Positions 55,336 through 64,000 of a stretch of 64,000 nucleotides of DNA are shown in pieces. The position numbers were made by a program, and so were the translations under genes. Every line of letters starts with the position of its first letter. Positions within the stretch are counted from its first letter, which is position 1. This DNA is from Gemmatimonas sp. (GTDB lineage: Bacteria > Gemmatimonadota > Gemmatimonadetes > Gemmatimonadales > Gemmatimonadaceae): positions 1 through 64,000 of the forward strand of contig JAJKIR010000220.1 in assembly GCA_021154325.1 (NCBI GenBank), given 5' to 3'. The notes below the pieces were generated by a model, which saw only the letters and a list, made by a program, of their open reading frames with translations, ran no database searches and was not told where the DNA came from.

Positions 55336-57128
55336 CAGGGTTCGCTGACCGCTGGTGCATGCTCCTGCTCGCGCGCGGGCGTCGTCGCGGCCTCGGGCGC
55401 GACTCGCGCGGGCAGCTCGATGACGACGCGGGCGCCGCCGCCCGCGCCCGCCGCTTCGATCCAGCTCGCTCCATGCTGCAGTTCGACGAGCTCCCGCACG
55501 ACCGACAGTCCGATCCCACTCCCTCCCGTTGCAGACTCCGCGGCCCGATTCAGTCGGACGTACGGCTCCCAGACGCGAACGCGATCGCTCGATGGAATGC
55601 CCGGCCCCTCGTCCTCCACCCAGACCCGGACGCGCGATCCGTCCGTCGCCGGCGCCGCCTGGCTCCCGACCGTGATCGTCTGGCCCGCTGGCCCGTACTT
55701 GGCCGCGTTGTCGAGCAGGTTGAGCAGGATCTGACGGAGCGCGTTCCGATCTGCCGTGACGGTGAGTCCGGATGTAACCATCCGGAGCATCATGCGGCGC
55801 GAGCGCGCGAGCGGCGTGAACATCTCCACCGCGTCGCGGATCTCGGTATCGAGATCGAGCGGCTCGGGGGTGACCCGATTCGTTCCTTTCTCGGCACGGG
55901 AGAAGTTGAGTACATTCTCAACGAGGTACGTCAGCCGGCGCGCTTCCTGGTCGATGATCCCCGCCGAGCGCGACCGCTCCTCGTCGGAGCGGAGCTTGCC
56001 GAGATGAAGTAGCTCGGCGAACCAGCGGATCTGGGCCAGCGGCGTTCGCAACTCGTGCGACACGCCGGAGACGAACTCGGTGCGGAGCCGCGCCAGCTCC
56101 TGCTGCCGATAGAGCTGCCGGAGTGCCACCGCGAGAAGCCCGGCCGTGAGCACGAAAACGGCGCCGAGGAGTGGAAGCCGCGACCGCGGCAGCCCACCGA
56201 CGATCAGCTGCGACGCGAGCTCTGGTCGCAGCCCCACGTGCATAACGAGTCGGCCGAAGCGCGGCTCGAGCGTGTCCGCCGCCTGATAGCGCGTCGGAAA
56301 GAACCCAGGCGAGTGGTAGACCTCGCGACCGTCGATGGTGCTCACCGAGATCGCCAGGATCGAGTCCGGCGCCGTGTTCTTGAGGAGCGACGGGGGAAGC
56401 AGCGCGTTCCGCTGATGGATCAACTGCAGCGTCGGACCAAGATAAGTGCGCGGGTCGGTCGCGTAGCCATAGATCACCACCGGATGCCCCGCCGATGGCT
56501 CGCGTACGACGACGAACACCAGAAGCTGCGGCACGGACGTGTCGCCCGGCACATGGGCTCGCGCCGCATCGGCGACGATCATCCCATACGAGTCACTCGT
56601 CACCACGACCGCGAGTGGACGGAGCGCGCCGAAGGCAGCGTCTGGCGACCCGAAGGTCGTTGGCTGAGGGCCGCTGATGGGAGGGAGAGCTTTCGCGTAG
56701 CTCGCGACCGTATCGCGCGCCCAGGCGAGCGCGGCGTCCGGTAGCTCGTTGGCGGTCGTGCGGAAGGTGCCATCCGCCCAGTCGTAGCGAAAGAAATAGT
56801 GCACGCCGCGCATGCACTGGCACCACGACTCGGTGACCGCGCGCGCGTCTGCCTCCGCCTGCTCCGGTGTGACCATCGTCTGGGCGAGGCGCCGCGGATC
56901 GACGCGGGATGCCTGCGCGCTGAGCGAGGTGATCACCGACGACAGCACGCTGCTCTTCGCCTGCTGCGTCAGCTGCCAGTCGGCGAAGGAGGCATAGTCG
57001 TTCAACGTCGCCTCGGCGATGCGCTGCTGCGACCGCGCTGCGTCCTGGGCCTGAAAGACCAGGACGCCCACGAGCACGAGCGCGAGGGCGAGCAGGAGAA
57101 TGGTGCCGAGTGACCGTGGGGCGCGCAT
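55335..57128 (-). CDS. Sensor histidine kinase
   Basis: A 597-residue membrane sensor kinase. Membrane helices are at about 8-26 and 319-338. The 290-residue region between them is periplasmic and unusual, with a CQCM pair (103-106) and no PAS domain I can name. The DHp box is FVSGVSHELRTPLAQIRWFA (H358). The N box is LLNLLDNAAKYG, G1 EDEGPGIP, and G2 GGSGIGLSVVRELVELQHG. It begins a four-gene operon: kinase, regulator, lipoprotein, Hpt. The divergent gene is an acyl-CoA dehydrogenase 279 bases away. Confidence 0.94.
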   Translation of the reverse strand: MRAPRSLGTILLLALALVLVGVLVFQAQDAARSQQRIAEATLNDYASFADWQLTQQAKSSVLSSVITSLSAQASRVDPRRLAQTMVTPEQAEADARAVTESWCQCMRGVHYFFRYDWADGTFRTTANELPDAALAWARDTVASYAKALPPISGPQPTTFGSPDAAFGALRPLAVVVTSDSYGMIVADAARAHVPGDTSVPQLLVFVVVREPSAGHPVVIYGYATDPRTYLGPTLQLIHQRNALLPPSLLKNTAPDSILAISVSTIDGREVYHSPGFFPTRYQAADTLEPRFGRLVMHVGLRPELASQLIVGGLPRSRLPLLGAVFVLTAGLLAVALRQLYRQQELARLRTEFVSGVSHELRTPLAQIRWFAELLHLGKLRSDEERSRSAGIIDQEARRLTYLVENVLNFSRAEKGTNRVTPEPLDLDTEIRDAVEMFTPLARSRRMMLRMVTSGLTVTADRNALRQILLNLLDNAAKYGPAGQTITVGSQAAPATDGSRVRVWVEDEGPGIPSSDRVRVWEPYVRLNRAAESATGGSGIGLSVVRELVELQHGASWIEAAGAGGGARVVIELPARVAPEAATTPAREQEHAPAVSEP

Positions 57129-57192
57129 GCGGACCTAAGGAAATGTCAGACAACGCCCTTGGAAAGCCCACGTTGTCGCCATTACCCATTCC

Positions 57193-57345
57193 TTACAGGC
57201 GCGCGAAGCGCGCCTGTAAGGGTCCTCGCTTCGCTCGGACCGAGTCCATTTGGAGTCGCGCGCGCGTTGCGCGCGGTCCTCGCTGCGCTCGGAGCTGATC
57301 GATTCGGAGTCGCCCGCGCTGCGCACGGGCTCCCGCTCCTCTCGC
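57193..57345. repeat. Three imperfect repeats with GC palindromes
   Basis: A perfect 12-bp stem TTACAGGCGCGC / GCGCGCCTGTAA with loop GAA (57193-57219) opens the region. Then about 55-base units recur at roughly 57200, 57257 and 57311, each a GC palindrome followed in the first two by GGTCCTCGCTTCGCTCGGA or a near copy and then TTTGGAGTC/TTCGGAGTC. The block lies between divergent genes, so it occupies the promoter space of both the kinase operon and the acyl-CoA dehydrogenase. No clean -10/-35 pair is visible in it. Confidence 0.75.
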
Positions 57346-57357
57346 CTGGTGGTTCAC

Positions 57358-57406
57358 GCTCTACTCTCTACTCTCTACTCTCTACTCTCTACTCTCTGCC
57401 CGGTAC
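57358..57406. repeat. TCTCTAC heptamer array ending at a start codon
   Basis: GCTCTAC, four exact TCTCTAC copies (57365-57392), TCTCTGC and CCGGTAC; the ATG of the acyl-CoA dehydrogenase is the next base. The same array with a similar CTGCCCG flank occurs at 22051-22090. Here it lies in the leader, on the translated strand, and leaves no room for a normal ribosome-binding site. Confidence 0.88.
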
Positions 57407-59221
57407 ATGCCTTCCTTCGTTCGCGGGATTTTCGCCGGCGCCCTCCACGATTCCCTGCTCTTCCCGTATCCCGCGCCGCTGGACCGACGCGACGCCGCCG
57501 AAGCGCGGGTCGTCCGGCGGCTGATCGACGATTTGCGGCAGATGCAGCACGAAGGGCTCATCGACTCCGCGCGATTTGACGAGGAGGAGACGATCGGCGA
57601 AGACGTCATTCGCGCCCTGGCCCGCACCGGCTTTCTCGCCCTTTCGATTCCGAAAGAATACGGCGGTCTCGGTCTCTCGATGACGGGCTACGCCCGCATC
57701 TTCGGCGAGCTGTCACGGACTGACGCGTCGCTCGCCGTGCTCGTCGGCGTGCACTGCGGGCTAGGCTCCAAAGCGATCGTGCTCTTTGGCAACGCCGAGC
57801 AGAAGGCCCGATACCTCCCGATGCTCGCCCGCGGCGAGACGCTCGCCGCCTACGCGCTCACGGAGCCCGAGACCGGCTCCGACGCGCAGCACGTCAGGAC
57901 GACAGCACGGCTGAGCCCCGATGGATCCCGCTGGATTCTGAACGGACGCAAGCTCTGGATCGGCAATGGGCAGCGCGCCGGTGTCATCGCCACCTTTGCC
58001 CAGACCGATGTCGAGCGCGGTGGCAAGATCGTTCAGCGGCCGACAGCGTTCATCATTCGGCCCGACATGCCTGGCTTTCGTGTCGATCGCCTCATTCGCA
58101 AGATGGGCATTCGGGGGTCGACGCAGGCGGAGCTCGTGTATGAGGAGCTCGAAGTCCCGGCCGATCACGTGCTCGGCGTCGTTGGAAAGGGATTCGGCGT
58201 GGCCGTACACGTGCTCAACGGCGGCCGCCTAACGCTGGCCGCCGGATGCACCGCCGGCACGAAGCAGGTAGCGGCGGAGATGACCGAGTTCGCCGAGCAG
58301 CGCGTGCAGTTCGGCCGCCCGATCGCCGATTTCGAGATTACTCAACGGAAGCTCGCGCGCGTCGCGTCCGACATCTACGCCGCGGACGCGATGCTCGGCA
58401 TTCTCGCGGAGCTCGCATCATCATCGGTGGTGGGTGACGACGCGGAGGATTGGGCGTTGGAGGCCGCCTGCTGCAAGGTCTTCACGAGCGAGATGATCTG
58501 GCGAGCCGCGGACGAGCTGGTCCAGGTCGCGGGCGGGCGCGGCTTCGTGAAGCCATACCCCTACGAGCGGTGGCTGCGCGATTCGCGCATCAACCGGATC
58601 TTCGAGGGGACGAACGAGATTCTGCGTCTGTTCATCGCGCTCAATGGCATCCAGGGGCCCGCCGAGCGGCTCAAGGAGATCGGCTCCGCGCTACGCAGAC
58701 CAGTACGAAATCTCGGCCTCATCAGCGGCTTCGCGGCCTCGCGCCTCCGGAGTGCGCTCGGTGCCACGCCGACGCTCGACGTCGCCGTCGACGAGCGTCT
58801 CGCGACACACAAGCGCTACTTCGAGAAGCATGTCGCTGAGCTGCGCACCGTCGCCGAGCGCGTGATCCAGCATTATCGAGCCGACATCGTCGAGCGACAG
58901 CAGGAGCTCGAGCGGTTGGCGGATATGGCCGTCGAGCTCTTCGCTACCGGTTGCGTGCTCGCGCGGACGCAACGACTCATCGAAGAGCGTGGTGTCGCGC
59001 TCGCCGAGCACGAGATCGAGCTCTGCGATCTGTTCGTCATCGAGTCGGGTCGTCGGTTTCGCGCGAGCCGCGAATCGGTCCAGTCCGCGCAGGATGAGCT
59101 GCGGCGAAACGTCGCGCACACCGTGCGCGCGGCCGGCGGATACTTCGTCGCCGACTCCATTCTCGAGGCTGGCACACCGGCCGAGATCGCCGAAGAGGAC
59201 ACGAGATCGCCGCGCGTGTGA
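57407..59221 (+). CDS. Acyl-CoA dehydrogenase (VLCAD/ACAD9-like)
   Basis: A 604-residue flavoenzyme that oxidises an acyl-CoA to the trans-2-enoyl form. The N-terminal helical domain has RTGFLALSIPKEYGGLGLSM. FAD/substrate motifs are AAYALTEPETGSDAQHVRTT and LNGRKLWIGNGQRAG. The catalytic Glu is E400 in INRIFEGTNEILRLF. An extra C-terminal helical domain (about 440-604) marks the long-chain VLCAD/ACAD9 type over the 380-residue short forms. No ribosome-binding site is visible; the start codon abuts a TCTCTAC array, so another ATG downstream is possible. Confidence 0.95.
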   Translation: MPSFVRGIFAGALHDSLLFPYPAPLDRRDAAEARVVRRLIDDLRQMQHEGLIDSARFDEEETIGEDVIRALARTGFLALSIPKEYGGLGLSMTGYARIFGELSRTDASLAVLVGVHCGLGSKAIVLFGNAEQKARYLPMLARGETLAAYALTEPETGSDAQHVRTTARLSPDGSRWILNGRKLWIGNGQRAGVIATFAQTDVERGGKIVQRPTAFIIRPDMPGFRVDRLIRKMGIRGSTQAELVYEELEVPADHVLGVVGKGFGVAVHVLNGGRLTLAAGCTAGTKQVAAEMTEFAEQRVQFGRPIADFEITQRKLARVASDIYAADAMLGILAELASSSVVGDDAEDWALEAACCKVFTSEMIWRAADELVQVAGGRGFVKPYPYERWLRDSRINRIFEGTNEILRLFIALNGIQGPAERLKEIGSALRRPVRNLGLISGFAASRLRSALGATPTLDVAVDERLATHKRYFEKHVAELRTVAERVIQHYRADIVERQQELERLADMAVELFATGCVLARTQRLIEERGVALAEHEIELCDLFVIESGRRFRASRESVQSAQDELRRNVAHTVRAAGGYFVADSILEAGTPAEIAEEDTRSPRV

Positions 59222-59320
59222 GACGACGACAAATGTTCACCGAGGCATGACATCTGCCTGAGACCCCCGCCTCGCCGCCATGTGGCGGCTCCGTTCAACC
59301 GATGGGTGGAGGAGATGTTC

Positions 59321-59731
59321 ATGAGTACGAAAGTGATGAAACTCGCGGCCCGTGTTTACCTGGTGCTGGTTTGTACCGCTGCGCCGGTGGCGATGGTGCA
59401 CGCGCAGACGGGCGCGGCTGGTAGTGGCCAGCCGGGAACGGCAGGTACCGGAACTGGAACCGCCGGCACGACGGCTGGTCAGCCCGGCACAGGCGCCACG
59501 GGCACCGCGACTGCGGGGGCGGGCAACGGAACCGCCGCGGGCGGCCAGGGCGATCTCGGTTACACGCAGACGCAGGACAACAACAACAATCGTGGCGGTG
59601 GCTCCAAGGCCGGATGGCTCGGCCTCCTCGGCTTGCTCGGGCTGCTCGGCATGCGCCGTCGCGACACGCACCACGTGGACGTTCGCGACACCACGCCCAG
59701 CTACGAGACGCCTGGCGCGCGCCGGCCATAA
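59321..59731 (+). CDS. Secreted low-complexity protein with WGxxGxxG-type C-terminal sorting tail
   Basis: A 136-residue secreted protein: signal peptide to VAMVHAQ, then a Gly/Thr/Ala-rich repeat (GTAGTGTGTAGTTAGQPGTG), an Asn run (QDNNNNRGGG), and a Trp/Gly/Leu-rich helix WLGLLGLLGLLG followed by RRR. The last part resembles C-terminal anchoring signals of the MYXO-CTERM/WGxxGxxG class that are cleaved on the cell surface. An extra 22 residues follow the arginines. The ATG at 59321 has GGTGGAGGAG upstream. No partner sorting enzyme is in the window. Confidence 0.8.
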   Translation: MSTKVMKLAARVYLVLVCTAAPVAMVHAQTGAAGSGQPGTAGTGTGTAGTTAGQPGTGATGTATAGAGNGTAAGGQGDLGYTQTQDNNNNRGGGSKAGWLGLLGLLGLLGMRRRDTHHVDVRDTTPSYETPGARRP

Positions 59732-59850
59732 GCAAACCGTTCGTTCTCGACAGACCGCGGTGGGTATGCGCAGGTGCATGCCCACCGCGTTGCTTCGCAT
59801 CGCGGTCCGACCGAACTAGCTTTTCAACGCATCACTCAACGTCTCGACCG

Positions 59851-60483
59851 ATGCCGCGAAAGCTGTTCGACATCTCCGTGCCCGTGAAGAATGGCGGCGT
59901 GGTGTATCCCGGAAACCCCGAGATTCACATCGAGCTGCAGCAGGACATGTCGCGCGGCGGCAGCTCCAACGTCTCCCTGCTCGCGATAGGCTCCCACACG
60001 GGCACGCACGTAGACGCGCCGTTGCACATGATTCCCGGCGGCGTCGGCGTCGATGGGATTCCCCTCGACGCGCTCATCGGGCCGGCGCTCGTCATCGCCT
60101 TCGACGACGACGTGATGGCGGTGACCGAGGCGTATCTCCGCTCGCAGCCGATCGCGGGGTACGAGCGTGTGCTTTTGAAAACACGAAACTCGCGCTTTAT
60201 CCGCGAGCGCGACTTCCATCGCGACTACACATATCTCGCACCCGATGGCGCCGAGTACCTCGTCTCCCTCGGCGTACGGCTGGTGGGCGTCGATTATCTC
60301 TCGATCGAGCAGTTTCACTCCGGCCATCACCGGACGCACAAGACGCTCCTCTCGCGCGGTGTCGTGATCGTTGAGGGCCTCGACCTCTCCGAACCCTCCG
60401 CCGGCGAGTACGAGCTGTACTGCCTCCCCGTGTTGCTCGACGGTGTCGATGGCGCGCCGGCCCGCGCCGTGATCGTCGGATGA
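59851..60483 (+). CDS. Cyclase-family / kynurenine formamidase-like hydrolase
   Basis: A 210-residue metal-dependent hydrolase. The family motif is LAIGSHTGTHVDAPLHMIP, with the His/Asp ligands, preceded by FDISVPVKNGGVVYPGNPE. Members open cyclic amides or cleave N-formylkynurenine. The neighbours are pentose-phosphate genes, not tryptophan genes, so a lactone or amide hydrolase role is equally possible. The ATG at 59851 was chosen over a longer frame. It overlaps the HAD gene by four bases (ATGA). Confidence 0.9.
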   Translation: MPRKLFDISVPVKNGGVVYPGNPEIHIELQQDMSRGGSSNVSLLAIGSHTGTHVDAPLHMIPGGVGVDGIPLDALIGPALVIAFDDDVMAVTEAYLRSQPIAGYERVLLKTRNSRFIRERDFHRDYTYLAPDGAEYLVSLGVRLVGVDYLSIEQFHSGHHRTHKTLLSRGVVIVEGLDLSEPSAGEYELYCLPVLLDGVDGAPARAVIVG

Positions 60484-61106
60484 CGGCGATCAATCAGGTC
60501 TTCTTCGATATCGGAGGCGTGCTGGGCTCGAACGGCTGGGACCACGAGCAGCGCGGCGAAGCGATCAAGCGCTTTCACCTCGACGGCGACGACTTTCAGT
60601 ATCGGCACGAAGAAACCGTCGGCGCGTTCGAGTCCGGACAGATCTCACTCGAGGAGTATCTCGACGTCACTGTCTTCTGGACGGGTCGCGACTTCACCCG
60701 CGAGGATTTCAAGGGATTCATGTTGGGTCTCAGCACGCCATGGCCGGACAGTCTCGACGTCGTGCGTCGGCTGCGGCAGAGCGTGCGCGGGCAGCCCACG
60801 CGCGTCCGAATCGCGACGCTCAACAACGAATCGAGGGAGCTGAACGAGCATCGGATCGACCGCTTCGGGCTCTGCGGCTTGTTCGACGTGTTCTTCAGCT
60901 CCTGCTGGCTCGGCGTTCGCAAGCCGACGCGTCAGATCTACGAGCGCGTGCTCGGCATGACCCAGGCGGAGCCGGTGCGTTGTCTCTTCGTCGACGACCG
61001 CGAGCAGAATCTCGCGCCGGCGCGCGCGCTCGGCATGCAGACGATTCACTTCACCAGCGCGACCGCGCTGGCCCAGTCGCTGGCCGGATTAGGATTCGCT
61101 CTCTGA
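60480..61106 (+). CDS. HAD-like hydrolase
   Basis: A 208-residue haloacid-dehalogenase-superfamily protein. The start motif is VFFDIGGVLGSNGW, with Asp followed by Gly where phosphatases of the family usually have a second Asp. Motif II lies in RVRIATLNNESRELNEHRID, the Lys in WLGVRKPTRQIYERVLG, and motif IV in RCLFVDDREQNLAPARALGM. The cap is a small helical domain (EESGQISLEEY-type region). The lost second Asp is common in HAD_IA members that are still active. Substrate unknown; it lies in the gnd-zwf operon. Confidence 0.88.
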   Translation: MTAINQVFFDIGGVLGSNGWDHEQRGEAIKRFHLDGDDFQYRHEETVGAFESGQISLEEYLDVTVFWTGRDFTREDFKGFMLGLSTPWPDSLDVVRRLRQSVRGQPTRVRIATLNNESRELNEHRIDRFGLCGLFDVFFSSCWLGVRKPTRQIYERVLGMTQAEPVRCLFVDDREQNLAPARALGMQTIHFTSATALAQSLAGLGFAL

Positions 61107-61144
61107 TCGGTGGTGACTGCCGGAACGCGATAAGGAGCTACGAC

Positions 61145-62043
<899 letters not shown>

Positions 62044-62047
<4 letters not shown>

Positions 62048-63636
62048 CTGCCAGCGCTGTCGTCACCGCGCGCCCGAGCGTCACGATCAGCGGCCTCGGC
62101 CCCAAGCGCGACCGCGCCGATCCGTGCACGGTCGTGATCTTCGGGGCGATGGGCGATCTCACCAAGCGCAAGCTGATGCCCGCGCTGTACGAGCTCATGA
62201 AGGAGGGGCTCGTCGATCCGGAGTTCGCGGTGCTCGGCGTCGGCCGCGAGTCGTGCGACAACGACGACATGTTTCGCGCGCGCATGCGCGAGTCGATCGA
62301 GCAGTCGGACGAGGTCCATGGCTTCGACCCGGCACTCTGGAACTCGTTATGCGAGCGGCTGCACTACACCTGCGTCGAGCTCACGGACGGCAAGGAGTAC
62401 TCGAAGATCGACGCGCGCCTCAGCGAGATCGAGGCGAAGCGCGCACCCGAGGAGCGCAATCGGCTGTTCTATCTCGCGGTGCCGCCAAGCATCTTCGAGC
62501 CGATCGTGCGCAACCTCTCGGAGAGCGGCCTCGCGCCGCGCACGAGGGATGCGGGCGTGCGGCCGTGGGTGCGCGTCGTCGTCGAGAAGCCGTTCGGCCG
62601 CGACCTCGAGACCGCGACCAACCTGAATCAGCTCGTCCTCAGTCTCTTTGCCGAGCATCAGGTCTTCCGCATCGATCACTACCTCGGCAAGGAGACGGTG
62701 CAGAACGTCCTCGTTCTGCGCTTCGCGAACTCGATCTTCGAGCCGCTCTGGAATCGGCAGTGGATCCACCACGTGCAGATCACCGCGGCCGAGGACGTCG
62801 GCGTGGGGACACGCGGCCGTTACTACGAGGAGGCGGGCGTCGTTCGGGACATGTTCCAGAATCACCTGCTGCAGCTGCTCGCGTTGACGGCGATGGAGCC
62901 GCCCTACACCATGAGCGCGGGTGCGGTGCGTGACGAGAAGGTGAAGGTGCTCAAGTCGGTGCGCTGGCTCGACTCCGAGGCGATCCCGCGGAACGCCGTG
63001 CGGGCGCAGTATCGCGCCGGCCCGATCAATGGAAAGCTCGTCAGCGGATACATCGAGGAAAAGGACGTGGATCCGAGCTCCACGACCCCGACGTACGCCG
63101 CCGTTAGGCTTTACGTCGACAACTGGCGCTGGAACGGCGTGCCGTTCTATCTCCGCTCCGGCAAGCGAATGAAGAAGCGCGTCTCCGAGATCGCGGTGAC
63201 TTTTCGATCACCGCCGCATCTCATGTTCGGCCATCAGACGCGCGGGGTGCTGCAACCGAACACGCTCGTCATGCGCGTGCAGCCTGACGAGGGAGTGAAC
63301 CTCAACTTCGAGGTGAAGGTCCCCGGCGCCGCCGTCGCGCTCACCTCCGAGGTCGAGGTGGCGCCGGTGGACATGGATTTCACCTACGACGAGGTCTTCG
63401 GCGAGACGTCGGCGCCCGCGTACGAGACGCTTCTCCTCGACGTCATGATTGGCGAGGCGACGCTCTTCACACGCAGCGACGAGGTCGAAGCGGCGTGGCG
63501 CGTGATCGATCCGCTCATCCACTACTGGGAGGAGCATCCACCGGATCAGATGCCGACGTACGCCGCCGGCACCTGGGGTCCGCGCGAAGCCGAGGAGCTG
63601 ATCGTGAAGGACGGTGTAAGGTGGAGAGAGCTGTAG
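62044..63636 (+). CDS. zwf: Glucose-6-phosphate 1-dehydrogenase
   Basis: A 530-residue dehydrogenase for the first step of the oxidative pentose phosphate pathway. The NADP loop is CTVVIFGAMGDLTKRKLMPA. The active-site motif is VFRIDHYLGKETVQNVLVLR, preceded by VRVVVEKPFGRDLETATNLN. It continues with EAGVVRDMFQNHLLQLLALT and the beta region FYLRSGKRMKKRVSEIAVTF. It is somewhat longer than usual (about 490-510), mostly at the N-terminus. It is the last gene of the cyclase-HAD-gnd-zwf operon, and its TAG stop abuts a GAGTGGC array. Confidence 0.97.
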
Positions 63637-63720
63637 AGTGGCGAGTAGCGAGTGATGAGTGACGAGTGAAAACTGATGAGTGACTTCTACTCGCCACTCA
63701 TCACTCGCCACTCGCCACTA
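63634..63720. repeat. GAGTGGC heptamer hairpin between convergent stops
   Basis: From the last base of the zwf TAG: GAGTGGC, GAGTAGC, GAGTGAT, GAGTGAC, GAGTGAA, AACTGAT, GAGTGAC (63636-63684). Then, on the other strand sense: TTCTACT, CGCCACT, CATCACT, CGCCACT, CGCCACT, ending at the TAG of the minus-strand gene (63718). The halves are complementary over about 30 bases, so the RNA from either gene would end in a long hairpin. Confidence 0.88.
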
Positions 63721-64000
63721 TTTTGTTCCCGCAAAATCGATCCACCCCTTCTCGGCATCCGTTCCGATCAGCTTTACCTGCACCCGGTCGCCGACGTCCA
63801 TGCCGTGCTCGCCGCGGACGACACGTCCTTCGGCAGGCGGCCGGAGAAGTCGCACATACGTGCCTGACGAGGAGCGGCCCGTCACGATCGCATCGTACTT
63901 CTCGCCAATGTGATCGGCGAGGAGGAGCGCCGCGCCGACCTTGCGCATCGTGCGCTCCACCTTTCGGGCCGCGTCCTCGCGCTCCGTGCAGTGCTGCGCC
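63718..64000 (-). CDS. C-terminal part of an RNase R / RNB-family exoribonuclease
   Basis: The gene enters from the right edge, so only about 93 C-terminal residues are visible. They start HCTEREDAARKVERTMRKVG, the end of the RNB catalytic region, and continue as an S1 RNA-binding domain: ALLLADHIGEKYDAIVTGRS, GTYVRLLRPPAEGRVVRGEH and GDRVQVKLIGTDAEKGWIDF. RNase R digests structured RNA from the 3' end. The frame stays open to the window edge, and an internal Val/Met start would cut the domain, so it is treated as partial. Confidence 0.88.
   Translation of the reverse strand, partial: AQHCTEREDAARKVERTMRKVGAALLLADHIGEKYDAIVTGRSSSGTYVRLLRPPAEGRVVRGEHGMDVGDRVQVKLIGTDAEKGWIDFAGTK

Overview
The window is about 64 kb of dense, high-GC bacterial chromosome with 54 protein genes, two of them cut by the window ends. 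I saw no tRNA, rRNA, CRISPR array, transposase or phage gene. The gene set points to a Gram-negative, outer-membrane-bearing heterotroph. It includes a TamA/TamB pair, many lipoproteins, small TonB-plug proteins, a DUF1800/DUF1501 pair, Rho with a long arginine-rich N-terminus and ECF sigma regulation. I infer a member of Gemmatimonadota or a close relative, from gene content and style only; no marker gene here proves it.

Layout. 1-5309: ECF sigma factor with a truncated downstream regulator, a CoA-transferase, a phasin-like protein and the trehalose genes otsA-otsB. 5419-13189: GHMP sugar kinase, M20 peptidase, a 71-residue protein, an RNase HI relative that has lost two catalytic acids, a zinc-ribbon protein, a lipoprotein, a membrane protein and an FAD-linked oxidase. 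13270-18345: ThyX, then a tight four-gene operon of two ATP-grasp ligases, a GNAT acetyltransferase and a lysine 2,3-aminomutase, which looks like a beta-lysine pathway of unknown product. 18503-28379 (mostly minus strand): two plug-domain paralogues, an EF-G paralogue, hypothetical proteins, an orphan OmpR-type regulator and a 1044-residue GGDEF-ATPase-TPR protein with a broken P-loop. 28510-38864: DUF1800 and DUF1501 proteins, a class A penicillin-binding protein, a polysaccharide deacetylase, a TPR protein, a receiver-DHp protein without ATPase domain, and Rho. 38957-45858: tamA-tamB. 45926-53208: dipeptidase, TetR regulator, glycosyltransferase 39, PHP membrane protein and a DUF255 protein. 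53395-57128: a four-gene histidine kinase operon. 57407-63636: acyl-CoA dehydrogenase, a C-terminally sorted surface protein, and a cyclase-HAD-gnd-zwf operon for the oxidative pentose phosphate route. The window ends in an RNase R-type gene.

Two genome-scale patterns stand out beyond the genes. First, the spaces between genes, above all between convergent stop codons, are filled by arrays built from seven-base units. Units differ by locus (TGAACGG, TGATCCG, GAGTGGC, CTATGGA, TCTCTAC, GGGTTGC). At most convergent loci the two halves are complementary, so they can fold into long hairpins, and several gene stop codons are supplied by the array itself. Second, the octamer CGTTAGGC (either strand) recurs far more than base composition predicts: by eye I count 27 exact GTTAGGC cores, 26 with the flanking C. 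They occur in every reading frame, including frames that force rare TTA leucine codons and three where the octamer provides the stop codon. This resembles a DNA-uptake, Chi-like or methylation motif.
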